Source of the DNA: JAWVEV01 sp033856535
Lineage (GTDB): Bacteria; Actinomycetota; Thermoleophilia; Miltoncostaeales; Miltoncostaeaceae
Direction: 5' to 3'
Length of the DNA stretch: 36,743 bases
Assembly (NCBI GenBank): GCA_033856535.1
Contig: JAWVEV010000010.1
Location: 1-36,743, forward strand
Positions 24,000 to 30,822 of the stretch are shown here, in pieces; positions within the stretch are counted from its first letter, which is position 1, and every line of letters begins with the position of its first letter. Under the pieces are notes generated by a model. It made no database searches. It saw only the letters and a list, made by a program, of their open reading frames with translations, and was not told the origin of the DNA. The position numbers and the translations under genes are program-made.

Positions 24000-25154
24000 G
24001 TGACCCGCACCGCCTTCGTGTACGGCGAGGCGTCCCAGTCCTACAACCTGGGCGACGACCACCCGCTCACGCCGATCCGGCGCCTGCTGGCCGTGGAGCT
24101 GATGCGCGCCTACGGGCTGGTCGAGACCCCGGGCGTGCTGATGATCGAGCCGCGCGTGGCGACCGAGGAGGAGATCACCCGGGTCCACGCTCCCTCCTAC
24201 GTGGCGGCGGTCAAGCGCTACAGCGCCGACCCCGGCATGGCCGTGGCCTGGGAGGCCGGGCAGTGGGGCCTGGCGGCCGGCGGCGACACGCCGGCGTTCG
24301 CCGGGATGCACGAGGCCGCGGCGACGATCTGCGGCCAGTCGATCGAGGCCTGCATGGCCGTGTGGGATGGCCGCGCCGACCAGGCCTTCTCGGCCGGGGG
24401 CGGGCTCCACCACGCCTTCGCCAACCGGGCCGCCGGCTTCTGCATCTACAACGATTGCGCGGTCGCGATCCAGGCGATGCTCGACGCCGGCGCCGAGCGG
24501 GTCGCCTACATCGACGTGGACGTCCACCACGGCGACGGCACCCAGTGGATCTTCTACGACGACCCGCGCGTGCTGACGTGCTCGGTGCATGAGACCGGCC
24601 GGTACCTCTTCCCGGGCACCGGGGGCATCGGCGAGCGCGGCGTGGGCGACGGCGAGGGCACCTCGATCAACATCCCGCTGCCGCCGTACGCCGGCGACCG
24701 CCCGTACCTGCGGGCCGTCGAGGAGGTGATCGCGCCGGCCGTGCGCGCCTTCCGGCCCGACGTGATCGTGACCCAGAACGGCGCCGACCCGCACCACGCG
24801 GACCCGCTGGCGCACCTCCAGGTGACCATGTCCGCCTTCCCGCGCCTCTACAAGGCGCTGCACGACCTGGCCTTCGACGCGGCCGACGGCAGGTGGGTCG
24901 CGCTCGGCGGCGGCGGCTACACCTTCCAGGTGGTGCCGCGCGCCTGGACGATGCTCTTCGCCGAGATGATCGGCGCCGAGCTGCCCGACGAGCTGCCCGC
25001 CGACTGGGTCGCGCTGGCCGAGTCGCGCACCGGCGAGCCGATGCCGGCCCGGCTCTCGGACGACCCGGCCCCCGAGGTGCCCGAGGAGGAGCGGATCCGC
25101 GCCGACGCCGAGGGCGACCGCGTCGTCGACGAGGCCCGCGGGCTCGTTCTCTAG
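24000..25154 (+). CDS. acuC: Histone-deacetylase-family protein AcuC
   Basis: A 384-residue zinc-dependent deacetylase of the class-I HDAC/AcuC group. In B. subtilis AcuC deacetylates and reactivates acetyl-CoA synthetase. Hallmarks are the catalytic His pair His137-His138 (SAGGGLHHAF), zinc ligands Asp174 and His176 (YIDVDVHHGDGT) and Asp263 (NGADPHHADPL), and the transition-state Tyr308 (LGGGGYTFQ). All are present, so activity is expected. The gene lacks a ribosome site and appears leaderless. Its TAG stop (25152-25154) is formed by the first three bases of the palindromic element that follows, so the C-terminus may have been set by that element. No acetyl-CoA synthetase gene is nearby. 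Confidence 0.92.
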   Translation: MTRTAFVYGEASQSYNLGDDHPLTPIRRLLAVELMRAYGLVETPGVLMIEPRVATEEEITRVHAPSYVAAVKRYSADPGMAVAWEAGQWGLAAGGDTPAFAGMHEAAATICGQSIEACMAVWDGRADQAFSAGGGLHHAFANRAAGFCIYNDCAVAIQAMLDAGAERVAYIDVDVHHGDGTQWIFYDDPRVLTCSVHETGRYLFPGTGGIGERGVGDGEGTSINIPLPPYAGDRPYLRAVEEVIAPAVRAFRPDVIVTQNGADPHHADPLAHLQVTMSAFPRLYKALHDLAFDAADGRWVALGGGGYTFQVVPRAWTMLFAEMIGAELPDELPADWVALAESRTGEPMPARLSDDPAPEVPEEERIRADAEGDRVVDEARGLVL

Positions 25155-25320
25155 GGGCCCGTCAATAACGTGCCGGTCGTGCGGCTGGCGAGCGAAAAGC
25201 GAGCAATCCGGCCCGCCCGTCCCTCAGGGCAATGCCGGGCGCATGACCTTTCGACGGGCGGGCCGGAGGGCGACGCTTTGCAGCCGTCAGACGCCCGAGC
25301 GGCCTATTGACGGGCCCCTA
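25152..25320. mobile_element. 169-bp near-palindromic, MITE-like element
   Basis: The ends are perfect 16-bp inverted repeats, TAGGGGCCCGTCAATA (25152-25167) and its complement (25305-25320). An inner perfect 15-bp pair, TCCGGCCCGCCCGTC (25207-25221) and its complement (25253-25267), surrounds a 31-nt centre. The 37-39-nt segments between outer and inner pairs also match in part (CGGCTG and AAAGCG in both arms). If the outermost TA on each side is a target duplication, as in IS630/Tc1-type insertions, a 165-bp element with 14-bp terminal repeats remains. It has no ORF. It fills the whole gap between acuC, whose stop it supplies, and the LOG gene, whose ATG begins at its last base. A large regulatory hairpin is the alternative reading. 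Confidence 0.6.
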
Positions 25321-25877
25321 TGGGCGGGACGCTGAGCGCGGCGGGCAAGCCGCCCGCCGGGGAGCGGGTGGCGACGGTGTTCGGCAGCGCGCGGGTGCGC
25401 CCGGGCGAGCCGGAGTACGAGGAGGCGCGGCTGCTGGGGCGCCTGCTGGCCCAGGCCGGCTGGGCGGTGTGCACCGGCGGCTACGACGGCGCGATGGCGG
25501 CGGTCTCGCGGGGCGCGGGGGAGGCCGGCGGGCGGGTGATCGGGGTCACCGTGGCCGCCTGGAAGGCGCGGATCGCGCCGAACGCGTGGGTGTCCGAGGA
25601 GCGCGCCGCCGAGGACCTGCTGGCGCGGGTCGGGATCCTGCTCGAGGGCGACGCGTGGCTGGCCGTGGCCGGCGGCGTGGGAACGCTCTCCGAGGTGGCC
25701 CTGGCCTGGAACCTGCTCCAGACCCGGGACGTCTCGCCGCGGCCGCTGATCCTGGTGGGCCCGCGCTGGCGCCGGCTGCTGCCCGAGCTCCGCAAGGAGC
25801 TCGTGATCGGCGACCACGACCTGGAGCTGGTCACGCTCGCCGAAGACGCCGAGGAGGCGGTCCGGCTCCTCGGCTGA
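25320..25877 (+). CDS. LOG-family (SLOG) protein, TIGR00725-like
   Basis: A 185-residue Rossmann-type protein. The LOG/SLOG nucleotide motifs are AVCTGGYDGAMAAVSRGA (about 50-67) and the phosphate loop VAGGVGTLSEVALAWNLLQ (about 118-136). Canonical LOG enzymes (PGGxGTxxE) release cytokinin or other bases from nucleoside monophosphates; here the motif is AGGVGTLSE, with the Glu retained, so a nucleotide or phosphoribohydrolase function is possible. The ATG at 25320 uses the last base of the palindromic element and has no ribosome site; GTG at 25368 (GGGGAG upstream) is an alternative that keeps the domain (VATVFGSARV). The stop is 6 nt from the convergent sigma-factor stop. Confidence 0.85.
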   Translation: MGGTLSAAGKPPAGERVATVFGSARVRPGEPEYEEARLLGRLLAQAGWAVCTGGYDGAMAAVSRGAGEAGGRVIGVTVAAWKARIAPNAWVSEERAAEDLLARVGILLEGDAWLAVAGGVGTLSEVALAWNLLQTRDVSPRPLILVGPRWRRLLPELRKELVIGDHDLELVTLAEDAEEAVRLLG

Positions 25878-25883
25878 GCCCGG

Positions 25884-26855
25884 TCAGGCCGGCGCGGCCG
25901 GGCGGTGCGAGTAGGCGAACAGGATCCGCTCCGTCCGCCCGTTCGGGTGGAAGTGGATTTGGGTGGTCTCGGGCGGGCAGTGGTCCGGGTCGTCGGGCGG
26001 ACATTCGAGGCCCGCCTCGAGCACGGTGATGCCGGCGCTCGCGACGGCGCGGTCGAAGCGGACCCGCACGCCGGCGGCCGGCGTGCTGTCGTGGAGCGCC
26101 CTGATGAGCGGGTCGCGCCCGTGGATCTCCTCGCCGGGAGCCAGCCCGAGGACGTCCCGGTGGAGGGGCTCGGCGTAGCCGGACATGTCCCCGCGATTGA
26201 CGGCCTCGACGACCTCCCGCAGATGGCGCTCGCCGGCCTCGAGCCGGCGGCCCGCGTCGGGATGGGCGCGCGCCGCCTCGACCAGCAGCAGGTCGGCCAG
26301 CCGCAGGCGCGCCTCGTTCAGCCGGCTGCGCACCGTCCCGACGGGGACGCCGAGGGTCGCCGCGACGTCCTCGTAGGCCGGTCGTCCGCCGAAATGGCGC
26401 AGGAGCACCGTGACCCGCAGCGGCTCGGACAGGCGCTCGAGGGCCGCCCAGAGCCAGTCCCGCAGGGCCAGTCGCTCGACCGCGTCCTGCGGCCCTGCGG
26501 CCGGATCCGCGCCCACCGAGGCCGCCAGGTCTTCCGCCGGCGCCTCGCGGCGCGCGCGGAGACGCATCAGGCATTGCGTGCGCACGATCGCGCGCAGCCA
26601 CGGCCCGACGGCGCCGGGGTCGCGAAGCTCGCCGATCCCGCGCAGGGCGACGAGGAAGGCGTCGTGGAGGGCGTCCTGCGCGTCGTCGCGGCCGACCAGC
26701 GGGATCGCGACCGCGAGCAGGGACGCGGAGTGCCGCTGCAGCAGGGCGCCGAGCGCGCCGGCATCGCCGCCGGCGGCGGCGCGGGCGAGCTCGGCGTCCG
26801 CGGCGATCACACGGCCAGTTTCGTGTCCTTCGGGAGCGCGGAGCAAGCGCGGCAT
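25884..26855 (-). CDS. ECF RNA polymerase sigma factor with C-terminal SnoaL/NTF2-like domain
   Basis: About 323 residues. The sigma2 region (LARAAAGGDAGALGALLQR, DDAQDALHDAFLVALRG, WLRAIVRTQCLMRLRARRE) and sigma4 region (LSEPLRVTVLLRHFGG, YEDVAATLGVPVGTVRSRL) are clear. A further 120 residues form an NTF2/SnoaL-like domain (LREVVEAVNRGDMSGYAEPL, then paired strands to ILFAYSHR). Sigma factors with such tails (ECF41-like groups) use the domain for control instead of a separate anti-sigma factor; the linker motif WLPEP and the DGGGK-type tail motif of ECF41 are not seen. The start is uncertain: ATG 26855 (CATCGT 6 nt upstream) or GTG 26810. It is divergent from a stand-alone SnoaL gene. Confidence 0.88.
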   Translation of the reverse strand: MPRLLRAPEGHETGRVIAADAELARAAAGGDAGALGALLQRHSASLLAVAIPLVGRDDAQDALHDAFLVALRGIGELRDPGAVGPWLRAIVRTQCLMRLRARREAPAEDLAASVGADPAAGPQDAVERLALRDWLWAALERLSEPLRVTVLLRHFGGRPAYEDVAATLGVPVGTVRSRLNEARLRLADLLLVEAARAHPDAGRRLEAGERHLREVVEAVNRGDMSGYAEPLHRDVLGLAPGEEIHGRDPLIRALHDSTPAAGVRVRFDRAVASAGITVLEAGLECPPDDPDHCPPETTQIHFHPNGRTERILFAYSHRPAAPA

Positions 26856-26883
26856 GCGAGGACGATGCGCGGTGGGCGCCGGA

Positions 26884-26897
26884 AGTTCGATCGAACT
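26884..26897. promoter_or_regulatory. Perfect 14-bp palindrome in the sigma/SnoaL divergent region
   Basis: AGTTCGATCGAACT is a perfect palindrome in the 96-bp gap between the sigma-factor and SnoaL starts, 54 bp before the SnoaL ATG. Placement and symmetry suggest an operator for a dimeric regulator. It is unlike the asymmetric promoters of ECF sigma factors. Confidence 0.45.
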
Positions 26898-26951
26898 CGG
26901 CCGGCCGCCGCCGCATCGGAGTGGCGTACGCAGTCCACCCGGGAGGCACGC

Positions 26952-27323
26952 ATGCACGTCACGTCAACCGCCCTCGGCGACCTCGAGGCCACTTTCGAGG
27001 CGTTCAACCGGGCCGATCCCGAGCCGTTGATCCGCGCCTACGCCGACGACGACGTGATCCTCGTCGGCACGGACGCACACGAGTGGCACGAGCGGCACGA
27101 TGCCATTGCCGAGGTGCTCCGCGCCGAGGCCGGCGCCGTCACGGCCGACTACGAGATGCGCGAGCTGGGCCTGGGGCCGGACGCGGCCGTGGTGGTCGGT
27201 CGGATGGTCTTCGCGCTGCCGGACGGCACCACCATCCCCGCCCGCGCCACGTACGCGCTCCGCCGTGAGGACGCCGGATGGAGGATCGTCCACACGCACC
27301 TCTCGACCCCGCGGGGCGCCTGA
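26952..27323 (+). CDS. SnoaL/NTF2-like protein (nuclear transport factor 2 fold)
   Basis: A 123-residue protein with the NTF2-like layout: LEATFEAFNRADPEPLIRAYADDDVILVG (helices then first strand), HERHDAIAEVLRAEAG, and the curved sheet YEMRELGLGPDAAVVVGRM, RATYALRREDAGWRIVHTHLS. This fold covers polyketide cyclases, isomerases and pure binding domains; no catalytic residues identify a reaction. ATG at 26952 with GGGAGG 5 nt upstream. It is divergent from a sigma factor that itself ends in the same fold, hinting at a shared ligand. It is followed by a perfect hairpin at 27334-27362. Confidence 0.85.
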   Translation: MHVTSTALGDLEATFEAFNRADPEPLIRAYADDDVILVGTDAHEWHERHDAIAEVLRAEAGAVTADYEMRELGLGPDAAVVVGRMVFALPDGTTIPARATYALRREDAGWRIVHTHLSTPRGA

Positions 27324-27846
27324 CGCCGGCCGCGCCGATTGGCGCCACCGGCGCCAATCGGCTCAGGTCAGGCGACGACCGGGCCCCAGCTTGCCGAGGC
27401 TCGGCCCGAGTCCCCCCGAGGGACGAGACCCTGGCGGTGCGCACGTCGATCCGGAAGATCAGGCCGCGGTCGCCCGGCACGTTCTGGCCCGGGCCCCAGA
27501 ACGCGGGCCAGGCGAGGTCGCCCACGGCGAGCACGGCGAAGACGGGGCGCTTCCCCTCCGGTCTCGAGCGAGAGATGAACCCGAGCCGCCACGCGGTCGT
27601 TCGCCACCAGGCGACGCGCGCCTCGGGATCGCGGAGATAGGCGACGAGGCTGCCGGCGAGATCGCGCAGGCAGTCCGGTGCGTGCTCGGCCCGCATCGCG
27701 CACGACTCGCCGCTTCTCATGAGCTCGAAGGGCGGTGTCGGCGCCGGTGCCGCGGCCACCGGCCCGACGCCTGCGAGAAGCCGGAGGCCGACGCCGAGCG
27801 CCCCCTGCGCGACGCAGCCGATCAGGACGTGACGAGGCGGTCTCAT
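27139..27846 (-). CDS. Secreted hypothetical protein, uncertain 3' end
   Basis: The N-terminal 160 residues look like a real secreted protein: signal peptide (HVLIGCVAQGALGVGLRLLAG to AAAPAP), two Cys (SGESC, APDC), then LVAYLRDPEARVAWWRTTAW and KRPVFAVLAVGDLAWPAFWG with RGLIFRIDVRTARVSSLGG. No family is recognised. The frame has no stop before the hairpin at 27334-27362 and runs 185 nt into the antisense of the SnoaL gene. In the neighbouring frame, a TGA at 27368-27370 lies just before the hairpin, where a stop would be expected. A frameshift in the last 50 codons, natural or from a sequence error, would explain this. The credible coding part is about 27370-27846. Confidence 0.5.
   Translation of the reverse strand: MRPPRHVLIGCVAQGALGVGLRLLAGVGPVAAAPAPTPPFELMRSGESCAMRAEHAPDCLRDLAGSLVAYLRDPEARVAWWRTTAWRLGFISRSRPEGKRPVFAVLAVGDLAWPAFWGPGQNVPGDRGLIFRIDVRTARVSSLGGTRAEPRQAGARSSPDLSRLAPVAPIGAAGVRRPAGSRGACGRSSIRRPHGGARTWRGRGWWCRPAARRPSDRPPRPRPAPGPARASRSRP
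27334..27362. terminator. Perfect 13-bp hairpin between convergent genes
   Basis: GCCGATTGGCGCC, loop ACC, GGCGCCAATCGGC. It begins 11 nt after the SnoaL stop and lies at the expected end of the convergent secreted protein, so it can act as a bidirectional terminator. Its core is shared with the hairpin at 27933-27982. Confidence 0.65.
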
Positions 27847-27932
27847 GCTCTGTAGAGGGGGCGGCGAGCTCGACCACGACGACGTTGGGTCCGGCGTCGA
27901 GACTGGTGCGCCGCCGGCCCTGGGTCAATCGA

Positions 27933-27982
27933 CGCCCCCGACGCCAATCGGCGCTGGGGGCGCCAATTGGCGTGCGGGGGCG
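27933..27982 (-). terminator. Long hairpin after the NlpC/P60 gene
   Basis: The arms CGCCCCCG-ACGCCAATCGGCGC (27933-27954) and GCGCCAATTGGCGT with CGGGGGCG (27960-27982) pair over about 22 bp with one bulge, one mismatch and a 5-nt loop. It starts 12 nt past the NlpC/P60 stop on the minus strand. It shares GCGCCAATYGG with the hairpin at 27334-27362. Confidence 0.65.
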
Positions 27983-27994
27983 GAACCGGGAGGC

Positions 27995-28780
27995 TCAGGC
28001 CGGGTAGGACGACCGCGCCAGGCCCTCGAAGGGGCGCAGCGGGGCGTCGCTCTCGGCGGCGCGCCGGCGGAGTTGGCGGTCGCGCTCCTCCGGCGTGTCC
28101 CACGGGCCGCGCCGCACGGGGAAGGCGCCGTGGGTCCCCGGCAGGAAGTCGTAGACGTAGGGCTTCCCGTCGCGGCCGAGCATCGGCACGGCGGCTCGTC
28201 CCTTCGCCCGCAAGCGCGCGATCACGGCGTCGCGGGCGGCCCTGGAGCGGTCCAGGTCGTCGTCGATCCACCACGGCCCCAGCACCTTCGGGCCGCGCCC
28301 GCCGGCGGACCAGGGCCGCTCCTCGAAGTAGAACTCGGGGACCGGCTCGGGGACGGTCACGGAGTAGCGGCGCACCTGCGTGATCGGCCGGTAGTTCACC
28401 TCGCGCCGCGAGATCGGCGTCGAGCCGAAGCTGACGCACATCCCGCCGCCGATCGCGGTCGTGACGTGCCCGGTTTGCCCGAAGGGGTCGCCGTAGAAGA
28501 TCAGGTCGCCCGGCAGGATCGCGTCGACCCGCTCGCCCTGTCCCACGAGCGAGCCGGTGAAGCCCCAGCCGTCGAACCCGCGGCCGTTGGGATCCGGCTG
28601 GCCGGCGTCCTTGTAGATCAGGGTCGCCGTCGACGAGCAGTCGAGGTTGTCCTTGGCCGCCGGGTCGTAGAGCCCGGGCGGGTACGGGCGGGTCTGCCGG
28701 TACGTGTAGGTGCCGGCGCATCGCTCGAGGAACGCCACGGCCGCGTCGGCGACCGCCCGGCGCGAGTCGGACTCAGTCAT
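27995..28780 (-). CDS. NlpC/P60-type cysteine hydrolase without signal peptide
   Basis: A 261-residue protein with an NlpC/P60-like papain fold: the catalytic Cys in NLDCSSTATLIYKDAG, LPGDLIFYGDPFGQTGHVTTAIGG with the catalytic His in GHV, and FGSTPI. The family cleaves peptidoglycan stem peptides or amide bonds. There is no signal peptide or membrane helix, and the C-terminal 110 residues (FYFEERPW, VLGPWWIDDDLDRSR, MLGRDGKPYVYDFLPG) are not a known wall-binding domain. Export by an unusual route, release by lysis, or a cytoplasmic substrate are all possible. The ATG overlaps the stop region of the small acidic gene upstream by 8 nt, so the two are coupled. Ends before a long hairpin. Confidence 0.8.
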   Translation of the reverse strand: MTESDSRRAVADAAVAFLERCAGTYTYRQTRPYPPGLYDPAAKDNLDCSSTATLIYKDAGQPDPNGRGFDGWGFTGSLVGQGERVDAILPGDLIFYGDPFGQTGHVTTAIGGGMCVSFGSTPISRREVNYRPITQVRRYSVTVPEPVPEFYFEERPWSAGGRGPKVLGPWWIDDDLDRSRAARDAVIARLRAKGRAAVPMLGRDGKPYVYDFLPGTHGAFPVRRGPWDTPEERDRQLRRRAAESDAPLRPFEGLARSSYPA

Positions 28781-28958
28781 CGTCCACCTCCGGGACGAAC
28801 GGCGTGCCGTCGGCCTTCATCAACGGGCGCCCGGTGTCGGGCCCGAGGTTGGCGCCCCCGTCCCCCTGGTCGTCGTTCGGCCGTCCCGTGGACCCCGTCG
28901 GGATCGGCTCGGCGGTCAGCGCCCTCGCGCGCGCCGCGGTCGTGGCTGGCGGGCTCAT
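28773..28958 (-). CDS. Small acidic protein coupled to the NlpC/P60 gene
   Basis: A 61-residue hydrophilic protein rich in Gly, Pro, Asp and Thr, starting MSPPATTAARARALTAEP and ending KADGTPFVPEVDDD. It looks mostly disordered, with no signal peptide, helix or known domain. ATG at 28958 with a very good site, GGAGGTG, 6 nt upstream; an in-frame ATG three codons earlier is less favoured. The stop overlaps the NlpC/P60 start by 8 nt, so it may be an accessory, chaperone-like or inhibitory partner of that enzyme. That role is inference; no homolog is recognised. Confidence 0.6.
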   Translation of the reverse strand: MSPPATTAARARALTAEPIPTGSTGRPNDDQGDGGANLGPDTGRPLMKADGTPFVPEVDDD

Positions 28959-28990
28959 CTCGCGCACCTCCGCGCTCGGATGGTCGGCAT
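28955..28990 (-). CDS. Arg-rich 11-codon mini-ORF ahead of the acidic protein
   Basis: MPTIRARRCAR (five Arg in eleven residues) is preceded by GGAGG with an 8-nt spacer, and its TGA overlaps the ATG of the acidic protein (ATGA). The ribosome site of the next gene lies within it. A short hairpin (TCGGC, loop CCAT, GCCGA) covers its own start codon. It could be a leader that controls downstream translation through coupling; it might also be fortuitous. Confidence 0.35.
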   Translation of the reverse strand: MPTIRARRCAR

Positions 28991-29056
28991 GGGCCGATCC
29001 TCCGACGGATGTGTCACGAGCGCGTTACGGCCGGGTGTCTCCCGCCGCCGTGCGGC

Positions 29057-29767
29057 CTACAGGTCGGCCGCCGCGTCCTCGGTGAGCACCCAGACCAGCT
29101 CGCCGGCGCTGGGCCGCACCCGGCCGGCCGGGATCGACGGGTCGCCGGCGATAGCGCGGGCCACCACCGCCGCCTTGGTGCCGTCGGCGACCACGATCAG
29201 CACCCGCCTGGCCGCGTTGATCACCGGCAGCGTCATGCTCACGCGCCAGGGCTGCGGCAGCTCGGGCCGGTGCACGGCCACCATCGCGCGCTCGCGCTCC
29301 TCGACCGCCGGGTCGCCGGGGAAGAGGGAGGCCGTGTGGCCGTCCGGCCCCATGCCCAGCAGCACCAGGTCGAAGACCGGCCAGGGGTCGCCGGGGACGG
29401 CGGCGCGCACCTCGCGCTCGGCCTCGCGGGCGGCCTCCTCGGGCGGCAGCTCGCCCTTGATCCGGTGGATCTGGCTCGGGTCGAGCGGCGTCAGCTTCAG
29501 GAGCGCCCGGTTGGCCATGCGGTAGTTGGAGCCCTCGTCGTCGGGCGGCACGAGGCGCTCGTCGCCGAAGAAGAACGCGATGCGCCGCCATGGCGGGCAG
29601 CGCCCGGCCAGGTGCTGGTAGGTCGCCCGCGGGGTGGCGCCGCCGGCGAGGGCGATGTTCACCGGCCGGTCCGGCGTCCCCTCGAGCGCCACGCGCTCGA
29701 TCCGGGCGGCGGCCTCGTCGGCCAGCGCCGCGGTGTCCTTCACCACGATGATCTTCGGCTCGCTCAT
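29057..29767 (-). CDS. pgl: 6-phosphogluconolactonase
   Basis: A 236-residue cytoplasmic hydrolase of the DevB/SOL group that opens 6-phosphoglucono-1,5-lactone, step two of the oxidative pentose phosphate pathway. Seen motifs: NIALAGGATPRATYQHLAG, IAFFFGDERLVPPDDEGSNYRMA, and LVLLGMGPDGHTASLFPG with the catalytic His, plus MTLPVINAARRVLIVVAD. Its length is typical. The ATG overlaps the opcA TGA (ATGA). It is the last gene of the tkt-pgi-gnd-zwf-opcA-pgl operon. The 98 bp downstream (28959-29056) hold the leader of the acidic-protein gene and a weak hairpin. Confidence 0.95.
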   Translation of the reverse strand: MSEPKIIVVKDTAALADEAAARIERVALEGTPDRPVNIALAGGATPRATYQHLAGRCPPWRRIAFFFGDERLVPPDDEGSNYRMANRALLKLTPLDPSQIHRIKGELPPEEAAREAEREVRAAVPGDPWPVFDLVLLGMGPDGHTASLFPGDPAVEERERAMVAVHRPELPQPWRVSMTLPVINAARRVLIVVADGTKAAVVARAIAGDPSIPAGRVRPSAGELVWVLTEDAAADL

Positions 29768-30822
29768 CGGCTCCTCCGCTCGGCCGGCGGGCCCCCGGCA
29801 AGGTTGGCGGCCCGCCCCAGCGCGCGCTCGAAGCTGCGGTCCCGGCGCTGCAGCTCAAGCTCGCCCGCCAGCAGCGCCGCCCGCGAGCGCCGCGGCAGCG
29901 GCAGCACCCGGCGGCCCTCGGACCCGTCGGCCTCGGTCACCCGCACCTCCGCGCTCGCACGCTCGGACGCGCGCGCAATCCTCAGCGTACGCCCGGCGGC
30001 AAGCCCCACGGACACCTCGGCGACCCGGTCGTCGGTGGCCGTGCCGCCGGCCAGCTCCACCGCCAGCCCGCCGCCGAGGATGTCGATCAGCCAGCCGCCC
30101 AGGAGCAGCGCCTCGGCCGTTGGCTCCGCGCCCGCGTGGCGGATCGTCGCGCTCCCGCCGTGCGCCCGCAGCCGCGCCACGCTCTCGGCGTCGAGCAGCT
30201 GGACCAGCAGCTGGCGCCAGGGCGTGACGGCCGCCCAGGCGAGGTCCGTGGGCGCCGCGGGCGCGCTCCCGGCCCAGGCCGCCAGCGCGCGCAGGCGCTC
30301 GCCGGCCCCGCTCGCGCCGTCGCGCCCGCACTCGGTGATCACCCGGTCCGCGAGGGCCACCAGCGCGCCCAGCTCCGACCCGCGTCGCTCGGGCTCGCCC
30401 GGCCACCAGAGGAAGGTCGGCAGGTCGTGGCGCAGCAGCGGCTGCACCGCGCTCGCCGCCCCGCCCCGGCTGGCCCCGCGCAGCGTCAGCGTCACCATCT
30501 CGACCCAGACCTGCAGGTCCCCGCCGGCGGGCCGGCGCGCGGCGTGCACGCGGGCGTCGATCCCCGCGCCGGCGTCGGGGACGCTGGCGACGATCACCGC
30601 CCGCGAGGGCTGGTGGTCGGCCATGCCGCGGATGATCGCCTCCATCTCCGGCACGTCCTCGGGCCGGGGGGCGACGGCGATCATGTCCAGCACGCTGGCC
30701 AGCGTCAACGGCGGCTGCCCGGGCTCCGGCCGGCGCAGCTGCACCAGTGCCCGGCAGACCTCGGGCAGGTGGACGTCGCGCCCCTCCCAGGCCCCGACCT
30801 CGACCGCCGCGGCGGTGCTCAC
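29764..30822 (-). CDS. opcA: Glucose-6-phosphate dehydrogenase assembly protein OpcA
   Basis: A 352-residue protein. OpcA binds and activates glucose-6-phosphate dehydrogenase in actinobacteria and cyanobacteria, where it is redox-linked. The hallmark segment is HDLPTFLWWPGEP (about residue 125), preceded by HQPSRAVIVAS and followed by LTDLAWAAVTPWRQLL-type sequence (here PTDLAWAAVTPWRQLLVQLLD). The C-terminal half has mixed alpha/beta content and ends in a basic tail. GTG start overlaps the zwf TGA (GTGA), and the stop overlaps pgl, the conserved zwf-opcA-pgl order. Regulation is with the operon. Confidence 0.93.
   Translation of the reverse strand: MSTAAAVEVGAWEGRDVHLPEVCRALVQLRRPEPGQPPLTLASVLDMIAVAPRPEDVPEMEAIIRGMADHQPSRAVIVASVPDAGAGIDARVHAARRPAGGDLQVWVEMVTLTLRGASRGGAASAVQPLLRHDLPTFLWWPGEPERRGSELGALVALADRVITECGRDGASGAGERLRALAAWAGSAPAAPTDLAWAAVTPWRQLLVQLLDAESVARLRAHGGSATIRHAGAEPTAEALLLGGWLIDILGGGLAVELAGGTATDDRVAEVSVGLAAGRTLRIARASERASAEVRVTEADGSEGRRVLPLPRRSRAALLAGELELQRRDRSFERALGRAANLAGGPPAERRSR

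Noticed and set aside
29005..29060. Terminator after pgl
   Set aside because: Only a 5-bp stem (GGCCG/CGGCC) with a 19-nt loop; too weak to call.
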